From: Amyloporia xantha
Taxonomy: Eukaryota; Basidiomycota; Agaricomycetes; Polyporales; Adustoporiaceae
Length of the DNA: 64,000 nt
Direction of reading: 5' to 3'
Assembly (NCBI GenBank): GCA_036971615.1
Contig: JAYKKR010000007.1
Span: 1,488,001 to 1,552,000 of the forward strand
Shown: positions 11,655 to 21,839 of the stretch, piece by piece
Layout: each line of letters starts with the position of its first letter
Position numbering within the stretch: the stretch's first letter is position 1
Position numbers and translations under genes: made by a program
The notes under the pieces: model-generated
Databases searched by the model: none
Told to the model about the DNA's origin: nothing
Seen by the model: the letters and a program-made list of their open reading frames with translations, nothing else

Positions 11655-13129
11655 ATGGCATTCTCGTCCCACGCCAATACAGCAGCTACGCATCCACCTA
11701 CTACTTTCGAGTTCCTGTCGACCGAGAATGATCATTTCACCGCTGGCATAACTTCGGCACAAGAGGATTTTGACAGGACAGGATGGTTGAATCCTGCCTT
11801 TTATACCCAGCCTTTTTTCAATCAGACATTACCGCGGCACCCAGATTCATTTGAGAGCCATCTTCACAATGGATTCGGAGTTCGGCAAGCACAGTGAGGG
11901 GTGTCTCTTATGCAGAATAGTACGAGTGACTTAAAAGATGCTTTGCTCTCTTGTGAAGTTCGTCTGAGCTCCAAAGCATGTTACCACCGCATCCGGACGT
12001 GAGTACCATCGTCACCATGATCACGCCGCGTTTAGGTTGACGGTGTGTCAAGTGCATAGACTACATGTGTTGTGGTTCGAAAATGACGGACTTGCACGCT
12101 TTGGTTGAACATTTTGAAGAATGTCATGTCGTTGTCGTGGACCCATACGATCACAGGAGCATCTCACAGCCAGGCAGTTCGGCAGCAGCTGGCTCATCGT
12201 CGCAGAGCTCTTGGCCTCAAGATTATTTCGCGCCTGACGACATGGAGCTTGACACGGATGATGCGAGCGTTTCGTCGCGGGGCGCATTTTCACACATTCA
12301 CGTTCCCATTTCGACCCCGAATTCATCTCATTCGACTGCTGCACTCTATCCAGGTTCTCTTCCACTAGCCTATCCATCACCTCGTACCGCTTCCATCCCG
12401 GTGTTCGACACGCCTACTGTCCTCCCATTTCCCAGACATTCTCCATTCACGGCTGAATCCCCTCGTTCTCGCCGTACATCGAATAGCCTGACGGAGCAGA
12501 CCTTCTACACATACTCCGGGTATTCTGAGGATTCATTGCCTCTCCATAATCAATCTCCTTCGTCTACCTTATATTCCACACTGACTACCGACAGCTTGGC
12601 AATTATCGATACTGATAACTCACACGAGAAAGGTTCGACAAATGCCCCTCCAGCCCTGTTACTGAACACGAGTGCCAACAATTTGGCAGATTGTCCTCCT
12701 GCTATTTTCCGTGTGGCTTCCCCAGCCCCTGGATTAACCGTGGTCCGAAATGTTGCTAGAGCGCTGGCGTCGACATCTGCGTCAGATACGACAGCTAATG
12801 TAGTCCATGCCAGCACCACTCTGCCTCGCCCCGTGACTTCTCTGCTCCTCTCTAAGCCATTCTGGTGTCCAAAGCCGAGTTGCAACAAGTCATACAAGAA
12901 GGCAAGTGACCTCAAACACCATATGACGCACGGCGTTTGTGGCGTTGGAATGCCGGAAGATCTCGAGCCCCTTCAAATCCCACTCAGTCAAACTTTTCGA
13001 CAATTGATTCTAGCCACTTTTGACACTATCCAGACTAAAGAAATCGATTCTTATCTTTGGACCCCTTCCGTAAGCTCGCCTGCGGGCCTTGATCTGGTCC
13101 ATATCATAGTCACTTCTCTGACCAGATGA
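11655..13129 (+). CDS. Sfp1-like C2H2 zinc finger protein
   Basis: Putative nuclear transcription factor. Exon 1 encodes MAFSSHANTAATHPPTTFEF and ends at a GTGAGG donor. A short second exon reads SSELQSMLPPHPD, and the third opens at about 12056 with CIDYMCCGSKMTDLHALVEH followed by FEECHV, the first atypical finger (C-C, H, C/H). A long Ser/Thr/Pro-rich middle (about 250 residues, including FYTYSGYSEDSLPLHNQSPS) leads to a second C2H2 finger, FWCPKPSCNKSYKKASDLKH and HMTHGVC. The pairing of an LHALVEHFEECH finger with a KSYK finger separated by low-complexity sequence is the plan of fungal Sfp1-type split-finger factors; yeast Sfp1 controls ribosome biogenesis genes. The target here is unknown. 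The C-terminus after the finger (LSQTFRQLILATFDTIQTKE) is uncharacterised. The gene is divergent from RRP6, and a kinase gene starts 18 bases after its stop on the same strand. Confidence 0.8.
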
Positions 13130-13147
13130 TAGAATATATCCGATGAC

Positions 13148-14476
13148 ATGAGGACCACTATGACAGCCGCTATGGCGATTGTGGCTGATCAGAATGGTAG
13201 ACGGTGGATGAAGAGCCTGAAAGGTGATGATGCAGCATCTTGTATAGAATTTCTTGACCAGGTGAGGAGACTATTCCGAGACCGTTTGGATTACGTACCA
13301 TCAAATACCACTTCAGATTATAGAACACATACAAGATGGTGAACGACAATCAAGTGTATTTCAAGTTCTTGCAACGCTCTGCAAACAAGAAAGGCTGCTT
13401 CCACAGTCTTGTATGATACCCAATTTAGCAGTGACGAGAAGTGGTAACCACGCAGTGGCTCGTGGAAGATTTGCAGATATCTGGCGCGGTCAATATGGAA
13501 ATCAACATGTTGCCCTGAAGATTTTCCCACCACCGCAAGGTGATAATGTCCAGGCGTTCCGAAAGGTTAATTCTGTCGACCCTCTCGTGTTTTAGACAAA
13601 CCATAATTATTGACATTCAGATCTTCACACGTGAGGTGATTCACTGGAAGAAACTGCATCACCCGAACATCCTGCCATTCTTGGGTGTTATTGATGATGC
13701 CAGTTTTGGATTATGTATGGTGTCTCCATGGATGAATAATGGAAATGTGGGCAAGTATCTCGAGCAGAACCCATCTGCGAATCGACTACTTCTGGTAACG
13801 TCATCGTACATTACCGTCTATCCTACGCCACAATAACCATCACTATAGCTTAGAAATATTGCATCCGGCCTGGTCTACCTCCATTTTATGCACATCATTC
13901 ATGGGGATCTAAAAAGCGTACGTCACTCTTGATATTTGTGATCCGATTACATGCTCACCAATAGTGATCAAGGCAAACATCCTTGTCGACAATACTGGGC
14001 AAGCATGTCTTGCTGATTTCGGACTAGCCGCGGTGAAGCATGGTATCGCAACTCCGCCGACGACTTCGACCACGAATAGCGGAAGGGGTACGACGCGTTG
14101 GATGGCGCCTGAACTTTTTGACCCAGAACGCTTCGGACGGGACAGTTGCCGACATACGGAGGAAAGCGACATATATGCACTAGGCATGGTGATGTTAGAG
14201 GCCAGTACTGCAAATACTGTCCGTGACTTGGGACCATATTTACATACCATCCAGATTTTCACCGGGCGCATCCCGTTCTACGATATCGCGATGGAAGCTC
14301 GAGTCATTTATAGTGTCACCTCAGGTAGGAGGCCTGAGCGTCCGATGGCTGCGACTGCCTTTGGCCTCTCTGACAGGATCTGGAGCCTGATGGAGAGTTG
14401 TTGGAGTGAGAAATACCTGGAGCGTCCTAACGCTACGACAGTGCTCAGAGTTTTGAGTGAAGCATCGGTCATCTAA
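13148..14476 (+). CDS. TKL-like protein kinase
   Basis: Cytosolic protein kinase with the layout of the expanded Agaricomycete TKL group: a helical N-terminus (CIEFLDQ, then IIEHIQDGERQSSVFQVL and LLPQSCMIPNLAV) and a C-terminal kinase domain in at least five exons. The glycine-loop region is VARGRFADIWRGQYG, the VALKIF lysine follows, and the next exon gives VIHWKKLHHPNILPFLGVI. The catalytic loop is IIHGDLKS (Gly where HRD kinases have Arg), and the Mg loop is LADFGLAAV. The activation segment and APE region are GTTRWMAPELFD, then SDIYALGMVMLE, IFTGRIPFYDI and CWSEKYLERPNATTVLRVL. The glycine loop has R in place of one glycine (GxxxxxRGRFAD), though related proteins often vary here. The catalytic Lys, Asp and DFG are present, so activity is plausible. 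The start ATG lies only 18 bases after the preceding stop, so an upstream start within a shared transcript cannot be excluded. Confidence 0.8.
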
Positions 14477-14735
14477 AACGGCCATTGCCTTGGATTTATC
14501 TCCCTTATATTCACACGGACGATTCGTGCTCGACGCAGCGGTTCTCTCAAGTGTGAGCATAAAATATCGTAGAGCTCAAATGAGACCATGATAGGTGTGA
14601 CTAGGATAGCGTGGACATCACTTTGCTTTGTTTGTTGTATTTGGAATAATATCAGTTATGTATTACGAAGGCTGCTCAGAAATGAGGAGCAGCCAAGACC
14701 AAGGTCTCCTTCCAGCACAATGTACTTACGGATGA

Positions 14736-16222
14736 GTTAACATCGTTTTCCCTTCATTTCCAGCCATGTCCATAACTTCTGACCGAGCTCATCGTCGTAA
14801 GCCTCATCTCTGCACCGTCCCACCTTGGCTACAGGAATGATGTACTACGATAGCGGACAGGGTGAGCACAAACGAGGCAGAATCGTGCGACGACGGACCT
14901 CTCCGTTGTATTGCAGCGCCTCGGGCATCGTGCCGGCCCACAGCTGCGTGCGCGCACCAAACGACGCGGGGTATAGCAATAGCTTCATCTAAAAACAGGC
15001 TAAGCTCGGAACTCCCGCCGATGAGTATGCGATGAACACTGACTATGAAACGCGTTAGTACCGTGGCAAGATTACGAGGAGCTAACGCGTGCTGGTACAG
15101 GTCCGTCTGAATGAGGCCTAGTCCAGCTGTCAGCCAGTCCTATCCCGCTGTGACAATAACTCACCTGGGTCGACAGAGATAGAAACGATGCCTCTATCTG
15201 CATAGCGCTTGGCAATCTGTCGTGCTACTATCACATTCGCCTATTCGACCCCCCTCTCGGATTCAGTCCACATTAGACAGACAAGAGCAAGACTTACGAG
15301 TTTACTCTGGAAGTAGAGTTTATTGATGGGTTCCCGGTGCCGCGCAGGGCCGTCCATGAACGTCTCCCAATTAAGGCCACCAAACATGGCTCCCGCGGAC
15401 GACGTGGTGACGATACGGGCATGGTGATCGGGAGCGGTCGCCGCTCCAGAGATGAGGGCGGACATCAGGTGTTCCGTGAAGATGAAGTGGCCTAAATGCG
15501 ACCGGGTCACTGATCGATGTGGTTGACGAGTTCGAGCTAGGAATACGTACCAACGACATTCGTGCCGAATTGTAGATCGTAGCCGTCTGCAGTGACGGCG
15601 TCGATAGGAGGGACCATGACACCGCTGTCATCGTGAATGGAAGTAGTTAGTTTCATCCGCGAGGGCATCTAGCAGAATCATTTACGCATTGTTGAATAAT
15701 ACATGCAATTCTGGTTCTTTGCTACACGTAATATTTAAAAGCTCACAGATGTAGTAGATACATGTGCCGTGGGAGAAACATACCTCAAGAATTCCTCCGC
15801 AGCGTGGCGGACAGACGCGAGACGGCTTAGGTCTAGTTCCAAGAATACCGCCTCCTTGCCAGTCTCTTCCTTGAGTTGCTTAATGGCTTCTTCTGCCTTG
15901 TCTTTGCTCCGAGCAGCAAGATATACCTTAGCATTGTGTTCAAGAAGAGCCTACAGAGGCACATCGTGAGCGTACGCTGGTGCCAACTTGAATGCAACCA
16001 CTTGCCTTCACCGTCTCCCTCCCGATGCCGGAATTACCGCCTGACCGCGAGATACTTGATCGAACATTGTCAAGCGTGACAGGAGAGACTGGACTTACCG
16101 GTGACCAGCGCGACCAGTCCAGTCAGGTCAGGAATCTGGTCGGCCGTGAACTTGCTGCCTGATGGGAAGAGCATACGCCATAGGGTCGGTACGACATACG
16201 ACACTTCGGCAAGAAAGCCCAT
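14736..16222 (-). CDS. Short-chain dehydrogenase/reductase, tandem copy 1
   Basis: NAD(P)-dependent oxidoreductase of the SDR family, similar in plan to retinol-dehydrogenase-like and WWOX-like enzymes; substrate unknown. It starts [20 protein letters not shown]. The cofactor motif [13 protein letters not shown] is assembled across an intron. Then come [20 protein letters not shown], a D-L-S acidic turn ([11 protein letters not shown]), [32 protein letters not shown], the active-site Ser region [13 protein letters not shown], the catalytic Y-x-x-x-K as LYFQSKL, then [19 protein letters not shown] and a C-terminus [20 protein letters not shown] ending KGKRC. The intron after ETVK uses a GC donor (GCAAGT) and a CTGTAG acceptor. 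All catalytic residues seem present. The neighbour at 16625-18118 is a close paralogue in the same orientation, which points to tandem duplication. Confidence 0.85.
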
Positions 16223-16624
16223 TCTGAGTACTAGAGGGCGAATGAGCGGCTACTGACTCGAGTGGGCCGTGAGGGATGAAGTACCACAAGATGTTCGAGC
16301 AAGAACAAAGGCAGAGCAACTCCAGGAGATGGTCTATACAGTCTGCCTAGTTGATGCGTACAACTCGATCAGAAACCTTACGACACCGCCTCAATGATGT
16401 GCACCACGATGAACGAGAATGGGAACAGATGATTAATTAAAGAGGACAGAATATCGAATGGTCAATGTCATGGATAGCAGCTGGCTACATGCCGACGAGA
16501 CGACCGTCTCGGAAACATTTGTACACTAACTACAGATAAATCGGGGACAGTGGCGATCGACTGTGATCAATCGACTGCGGTAGCCGCTGGAGGCCAAGCG
16601 CGGGGACACCTACATAGGAGAATA

Positions 16625-18118
16625 TCAATTCTCCTTCACCTGTTCTTCCAACCAGCTCCACAGCTTTTCGCCCAAAGCATCATCATAAGCCTCCGCTCTG
16701 CACTCGCCGACTTTAGCTGTAGGCACCAGGTACTGCGGCGATCGAAGCATTAGCGCCGGGTACGACAGAGGTGACCACTATACACGAAGTCACTGACCTC
16801 TCCGTTATGATTCAGCGCCTCGGGCATGGTACCCGCCCACAGCTGAGTGAGTGCGCCGAAGGGTGTGGGTCGAAGCACAAGGGCCAGCTGTCAACGGCGA
16901 GATCAGACAGAGAATCTAGTCGCCGGATGTCCCAGCAATACGCACAAGTGTTCGAATGAAGACCCCCTCCAGACCGCCTCGCTTTATCACGTGTCGCTGC
17001 AGGTCAGTCTGAATGCTACCTAGCCCCGATGTCAGCGCATTCTACTCGTGAGCTAGCATGTCGAACGACAGCATACCTGGATCGGCAGACAATGATATGA
17101 TGCCCTTGTCTGCATAACGCTTTGCGATCTGTCGTGCTACTACAGCATTTGCCTGCAAAGATTTCGTCTTCAATAGCGTATCATGGACTCGAAGATAATG
17201 GCCCTCACAAATTTGCTCTGGGCGTAAAGGGGGTTAGTGTCCATCTTCCTCCTGGCTGGGCCGTCTTTCAGGGTCTCCCAATGTATAGTGTCTAGCATAG
17301 CCGCAGAAGATGACGTAGTGACAATGCGGGCGTGGTGGTCGGGAGACGTCGCCGTAGCCGCAAAGAGAGCAGGCATCAGGAGTTCGGTGAACAGGAAGTG
17401 GCCTAGAATTGGGCAAGGTAAGGATGCGATTAGCCATACAGAACAGGGGAACCTCACCAACTACGTTTGTCCCAAATTGGAGATCATAACCTTGAGCAGT
17501 GACCATGTCAATGGGAGGCACCATGACACCGCTGCCAGATGAATGAATATCAGCACGCTCTTCTCCACGCATACAATGGTGAAAAAAACCACGTACGCAT
17601 TATTGAATAGAACATGCAATTCGCTCTCCTTGCTGCAGAGAGCATTAGGAAAAAGCGGATAAATCAATGAGATTTACATGCCTCAAAAATTCCTGTGCGG
17701 CTTTGCGAACAGACACGAGATCGCTGAGGTCCAACTCCAGGAAGATGGGCTCTTTCCCCGTGTCTTCCTTCAGTTGCTTAATAGCCTCATCCGCCCTCTC
17801 CTTGCTCCGTGCAGCCAAGTATACTTTCGCATTATGCTGGAGGAGTGCCTGTGACGCGATGTCTCTGTGAGCCAGCCTCAAAAGTAAAGAGAGTAGCGCA
17901 GGCGACCTACTTTAACCGTCTCTCTGCCGATTCCTGCATTCCCCCCTTTACAGAAAAGGTCAAAGCGATGTATGCATCGAAAACAGGTAAGGCGCACCGG
18001 TGACTAGTATGACCTGTCCAGTCAAGTCGGGCATCTGATCTGTGGTGAAGTTACCCGTTGGGAAGAACAGCCGCCATGCGAGAAGTCCCGCATAGCGAGT
18101 CTCCGCTAGAATGCCCAT
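16625..18118 (-). CDS. Short-chain dehydrogenase/reductase, tandem copy 2
   Basis: SDR paralogue of the preceding gene with the same exon plan. It begins MGILAETRYAGLLAWRLFFP and continues TDQMPDLTGQVILVTG into [13 protein letters not shown]. Next are [88 protein letters not shown], the catalytic LYAQSKF, and IAKRYADKGIISLSADPG. The last exon reads YLVPTAKVGECRAEAYDDAL and ends LEEQVKEN. The intron after ETVK has an ordinary GT donor (GTAGGT) at the exact site where copy 1 has GC. Protein similarity between the copies is high through the cofactor and active-site regions and lower in the loop after the active-site Ser, where substrate choice is often set. Function beyond NAD(P)-dependent redox is inference. 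Confidence 0.85.
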
Positions 18119-18706
18119 GACAAAAGCTGCTTGGAAGAGTAATATGAAGTCAGGGACAGAGGAGGGTGATGCGGGAGGTGAAAAGCAGTCAAGACGTTGC
18201 AGAGGTCTGTGTGGTAGCTCCCCAGGTTCTCGTAGCCATTTTATTCATGCATTCAGGGCAAGCTGTGCGACGCGCAAGTTCCGAAAGTGAGGTACGGCGC
18301 GGGGCTCACTGACAAATGGTAGTCTGACGCATTCCTCCCGGAACAATTTGCTCGATTTGCAAGTGTCCCGAGGGAAATCATCACATCCCGAGATAGCTGG
18401 CAGATCTATTCCTCCGATACGAGCTGTACCAAGCCCCGCAGGGCCATACAGTACTGCAGCTGATGGAAACCCCTACGAGCCGAGAGCAGGCGACATCGTC
18501 GTACGCGTATACGACCATGCCGGCGAGACGCGTCATGTAACGCGATCACATGTACGCATGGCGGGCACAGGCTAACAGACGCGGAGCGCACCGTGACCAA
18601 GCCCGCCCGCGCCGATCGACGTCTACCGGGCTCACTTGTGCATCCTACGCGTCCAAGCCTGTTTCAGAGCTCGCTAACCACAGGCCAGACGGGATGTTCA
18701 AGGGGC

Positions 18707-18899
18707 GGACATCTCTCAGACTTTGTCCGATAGTAGGGAAGTCATTTTCTGACTGCGGGCATTCGGTTTTGTCGCGATTCAAACACCCTGAAGAACGGCC
18801 TCTGATTGGCCAGTCGACCTATGTTTGGACCCAGAATTTATAGATTGTCCTTCCTTGGTAAATGCTATCAGCGATGGAAAATGGCGAACAATAGATCCC
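18707..18899 (+). repeat. Dispersed repeat, copy 1
   Basis: About 190 bases that match 52895-53109 in the same orientation. Shared blocks include ATCTCTCAGAC-TTGTCCGA, the ACACCCT/GCACCCT-to-CGGCCT block, GATTGGCCAGT and GAACAATAGATCC, in the same order with different spacing. Divergence is considerable, so this is an old copy. No transposase or terminal repeat identified. Confidence 0.65.
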
Positions 18900-19680
18900 G
18901 ACGTCTGAGCCCGCCCGAGCGTCGTCTAATGTGCGGGTGCAATGACATTCACGCACAACATCAAGACCAGCTGCATTATCGCGCACTCCCTCAACCCCGA
19001 ACCTCGTTTATGGCTGTTTCACACAATAGCTAGTAGTGCTGTGGCGAGAAGAAAAAAGAGATCGAGCACGGCGATTTCCAAGACGGTCAGACTTAGCATT
19101 ACGTCCGTGTACGCACATAACCAGAAGAAGAGGTGCAATACAACAGGAAGTGTGTCCCTTGATGCAAGCTAGGGGAGTGCGTTTTCGCATATATGAAGCA
19201 GCTGATATCTCATCGTAGGCCCCTTTTCGACTGAGAGTTTGATACTTGGGAAAGAAGGCCCCGCCGCACGCAGGGCTCTGAATGATGCCGTCTCATTGCC
19301 CGCTCGCCAGGTCCTGCGCTTCAGCCTCGCCCGACCATCAGCCGTCAATCGTGATATCGGCGCCGCTCCGCTTCCCCTGCCCATCTTCACGCATGGCACG
19401 ATGGACGTGCTTTGATGGGGCCCTGCAATGCAATTTTGCATTTTGCACTTTCCTGTTCCTCAAATAATCTGGCAATTATAATCAATGCCCTTTTATGCAT
19501 TTGTTCAAATCCTGTCTAGTCGGATTCTGCCAAACGGAGGGGTAAGACAATGAAAAAGCACATACTGCCTGATCACCGCATTTGCGACGCTGATTGAGCT
19601 CGGCTATCTCTGGATCCACTTCGTTGAGTCCCAAAACTTAGTCGAAGTGTTTATAGTTCATTTATTTCGCGTATAATACT

Positions 19681-19860
19681 ATGCCGGAGATGCGAGTGAA
19701 ACCAGAACCCATACGTGAGATGAAAGACGAGCTCAAGGACGGATCCGCCACAATCTACCAATTTAGGAAGCCATCTGGTTTGGCGCTTGGGTGGATGCCA
19801 TGTCGGTATTCGAATTTGACCGTGACAGCGCCCGTGGGTGTATCAGTGTTGCGATGCTAG
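19681..19860 (+). CDS. Small open frame, doubtful
   Basis: A 59-codon frame, MPEMRVKPEPIREMKDELKD followed by GSATIYQFRKPSGLALGW. The first half is charged and protein-like, and the end is less so. It could be a small protein, a stranded exon or chance. No family recognised. Confidence 0.2.
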   Translation: MPEMRVKPEPIREMKDELKDGSATIYQFRKPSGLALGWMPCRYSNLTVTAPVGVSVLRC

Positions 19861-20693
19861 TTCGCCCTCAGTATCGTTCCTCAAGCATGTACAACATCTG
19901 TAAAATGTGAGAAGATACATTCGATCCATGGCTTCCTGGTAGAAAAAACTTCGGAAGGCTCCGGGACCTGGTCGAGGCAAGGGAAGGGAATTCGTGAAAA
20001 GGCTGCATTAGGGACCTAAGGGCCACTGATGGTATACGTCCTTCCTTCTGCTTGAGTGATACAGCGAATCCTGAATCCGCTATAATTGAGCCTGAGGCGC
20101 TGCACAGTGTACGGGAGAGGGGCTCGGTTCACGCCCATGGAGAGTGGGCACTGAGTCTGACCCCGTATCGAGAGCAGGTTTCCGTATGAATGTCAATCAT
20201 TGGCCATGGATTCACGCGTCGCTCCTCCTCCACTTCTATTCGATTCAAGCACGATTTTTCTTCAAACTCACTTTCTCATCATATCATTCATGGATCTGAC
20301 CGAGCTTCTTGTGTAGATGCCGTCGCTGAGATTTGGCAAAGGCATCTGCGAGGTCCTGGTGGACTGCTTCCATGCAAATCCTTCTTCCAGATGGGACAGC
20401 ATAGTTGATTCTATATTGTCCAACAAAGCAGCCACCCGGCTCATTGGGGGCATATTAATGTCCAAGTCAACGTTTTGTCTCGCGCAACAATGCCAGTGCT
20501 TTAGCCCCGCTGCCGAAGTAGGCATAGCTCTCAGGCGACATATGCTCTTTGTCTCTCCCAAAACGTTCGGTAGCTTGCTTCGTCTGATGCAGCTTCCTTG
20601 GCAACCTTCTTTGTCCTATCACATCACTCAAGCTGGCCATAACGGAATGCCCCCTTAATTGACACCTCTTTGTTTGTGGCCTCTGTGCAGTAG

Positions 20694-20700
20694 TATATAA
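20694..20700 (+). promoter_or_regulatory. TATA-like element
   Basis: TATATAA lies 58 bases upstream of the ATG at 20758, a sensible distance for a TATA box with a short leader. A CACATCACAATTCTCTTC stretch before the ATG looks like a fungal pyrimidine-rich leader. Confidence 0.5.
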
Positions 20701-20757
20701 CTGACCTGGACGAGCACCACCAAGAGCACCACATCACAATTCTCTTCTCGCGCTCAC

Positions 20758-21291
20758 ATGGATATCGATTCCGAGGTCAGTGTCGCGTTCAGAAAACATT
20801 GCTCTCAGCGTCTCACTTGCATTCTGTCCCAGTCTTTTCTCTTTACCGGCCACGCGTCGGAACAAACACAACACTGCGTGAGGTGCCACAAGAATTTCCC
20901 AAAAGGTACAGAGGACAAATGCGTGGTCCCGCATTGCTTCCATCCCTACCGCATCATTTGGGAGACCCCTGCTCCCATCCCAGAATACTGCTTTACGTCC
21001 GCCTGCTGTGGCGAGGACGTGGTTGTGATCGAACATGGCAACGGCGAATTCGGCATGGACGAGCTGGACGACTGCTTCCGCGGCGAGCACGCCACCCTTG
21101 AGGACGTGGAAAAGGTGAACTACAACGAGAAGAACGTCCGCCCATGCAAAATTGGCATCGACGGGAGGTGCGTGCGCGAATACGTCGAGCAGTATGAGCG
21201 CCCCATTTGGAAACGCGAGTTCAACACTATCTCTGAAGATGAAGATGACGAAGATGATGAAGACGACGAAGACGATGAAGACGACGAGTGA
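20758..21291 (+). CDS. Cys-rich protein with an acidic Asp/Glu tail
   Basis: About 177 residues, no recognised family. After MDIDSE the frame stays open through a segment that could be a 57-nt in-frame intron (GTCAGTGTCG to TTCTGTCCCAG); the core protein then starts near SFLFTGHASEQTQH. Paired metal-ligand-like residues follow: HCVRCHKNFPKG, CVVPHCFHPY and YCFTSACCGEDVVVIEHG, which together could form one or two zinc sites. A middle region (MDELDDCFRGEHATLEDVEK) leads to CKIGIDGRCVREYVEQYE and a tail of about 20 Asp/Glu residues encoded by a GAAGAT/GACGAA-type simple repeat (about 21232-21289). A TATA-like element supports transcription. Acidic tails of this kind occur in chaperones, histone binders and nucleic-acid mimics, but no function should be inferred from that alone. 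Confidence 0.6.
   Translation: MDIDSEVSVAFRKHCSQRLTCILSQSFLFTGHASEQTQHCVRCHKNFPKGTEDKCVVPHCFHPYRIIWETPAPIPEYCFTSACCGEDVVVIEHGNGEFGMDELDDCFRGEHATLEDVEKVNYNEKNVRPCKIGIDGRCVREYVEQYERPIWKREFNTISEDEDDEDDEDDEDDEDDE
21232..21289 (+). repeat. Asp/Glu-coding simple repeat
   Basis: Imperfect GAA/GAT/GAC trinucleotide and 6-9 nt units encode the acidic tail. The antisense strand would read poly-Ser, which is only a shadow. Confidence 0.8.
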
Positions 21292-21839
21292 AATAGATGC
21301 ATTCTCATTGGTACTGATTTCGAGTGAGATGAAGATTTGCAATCGATGCATGTGGTGGTGATATGCCAATTGTACGCTGTAGAGTGCCCTTTTTTCATTA
21401 TGAATATTCATTATGAATATATTCAGTAGTACGCCTATTGCGGCGAAGAAATGAGCATGGCGTGGGTAATGAGACCTCAAGATTGCAGTTGATCTGAGGA
21501 CATGCTTCTCGGGAACAAGTTCAAATACAATCTAGAGAACACCCGCCGATGCAAACGCAAGGAAGAAGGGAAATACTAAGGGCCACATGAAGCGACATAC
21601 ATGAACCTACGGCCCAGGTAGGTTATAGAGATTAAATTATTATATCATTGGATGCACCATTGGCTCTATTAACATTTGTGAAACCATAAATGCCGTGATT
21701 ACGAATGACTGGCATAAGAGAGAAGAGAAGATCCTGCATGAATAATGTACATACATCTCATGTACAGAATTTAAGTTAGCGACCCAGCGATAGCATAATA
21801 TAAATATCAAACACGACGGCAGTAGCGATGGCAAGGATT
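21292..21839. other. Convergent intergenic region
   Basis: 3' flanks of the Cys-rich gene (+) and DUG2 (-). AT-rich, with a tandem ATTCATTATGAAT motif near 21396-21422. No gene seen. Confidence 0.5.

Larger units (their letters stand above)
18119..20757. other. Long stretch with no clear gene
   Basis: About 2.6 kb. It holds the 5' flank of SDR copy 2, one copy of a dispersed repeat (18707-18899), a small frame at 19681-19860 and the promoter of the next gene. Other frames (for example 20317-20658, + and 20268-20561, -) overlap each other and lack protein character. Confidence 0.45.

Noticed and set aside
19500..19530. TTGTTCAAATCC resembling a tRNA T-loop
   Set aside because: No matching A box, acceptor stem or anticodon arm could be built around it.
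20268..20658. Opposed frames of about 100 codons
   Set aside because: They overlap on opposite strands, and no domain or coding bias distinguishes one.
21120..21398. Minus-strand poly-Ser frame
   Set aside because: Antisense of the GAA/GAT acidic-tail repeat of the plus-strand gene.
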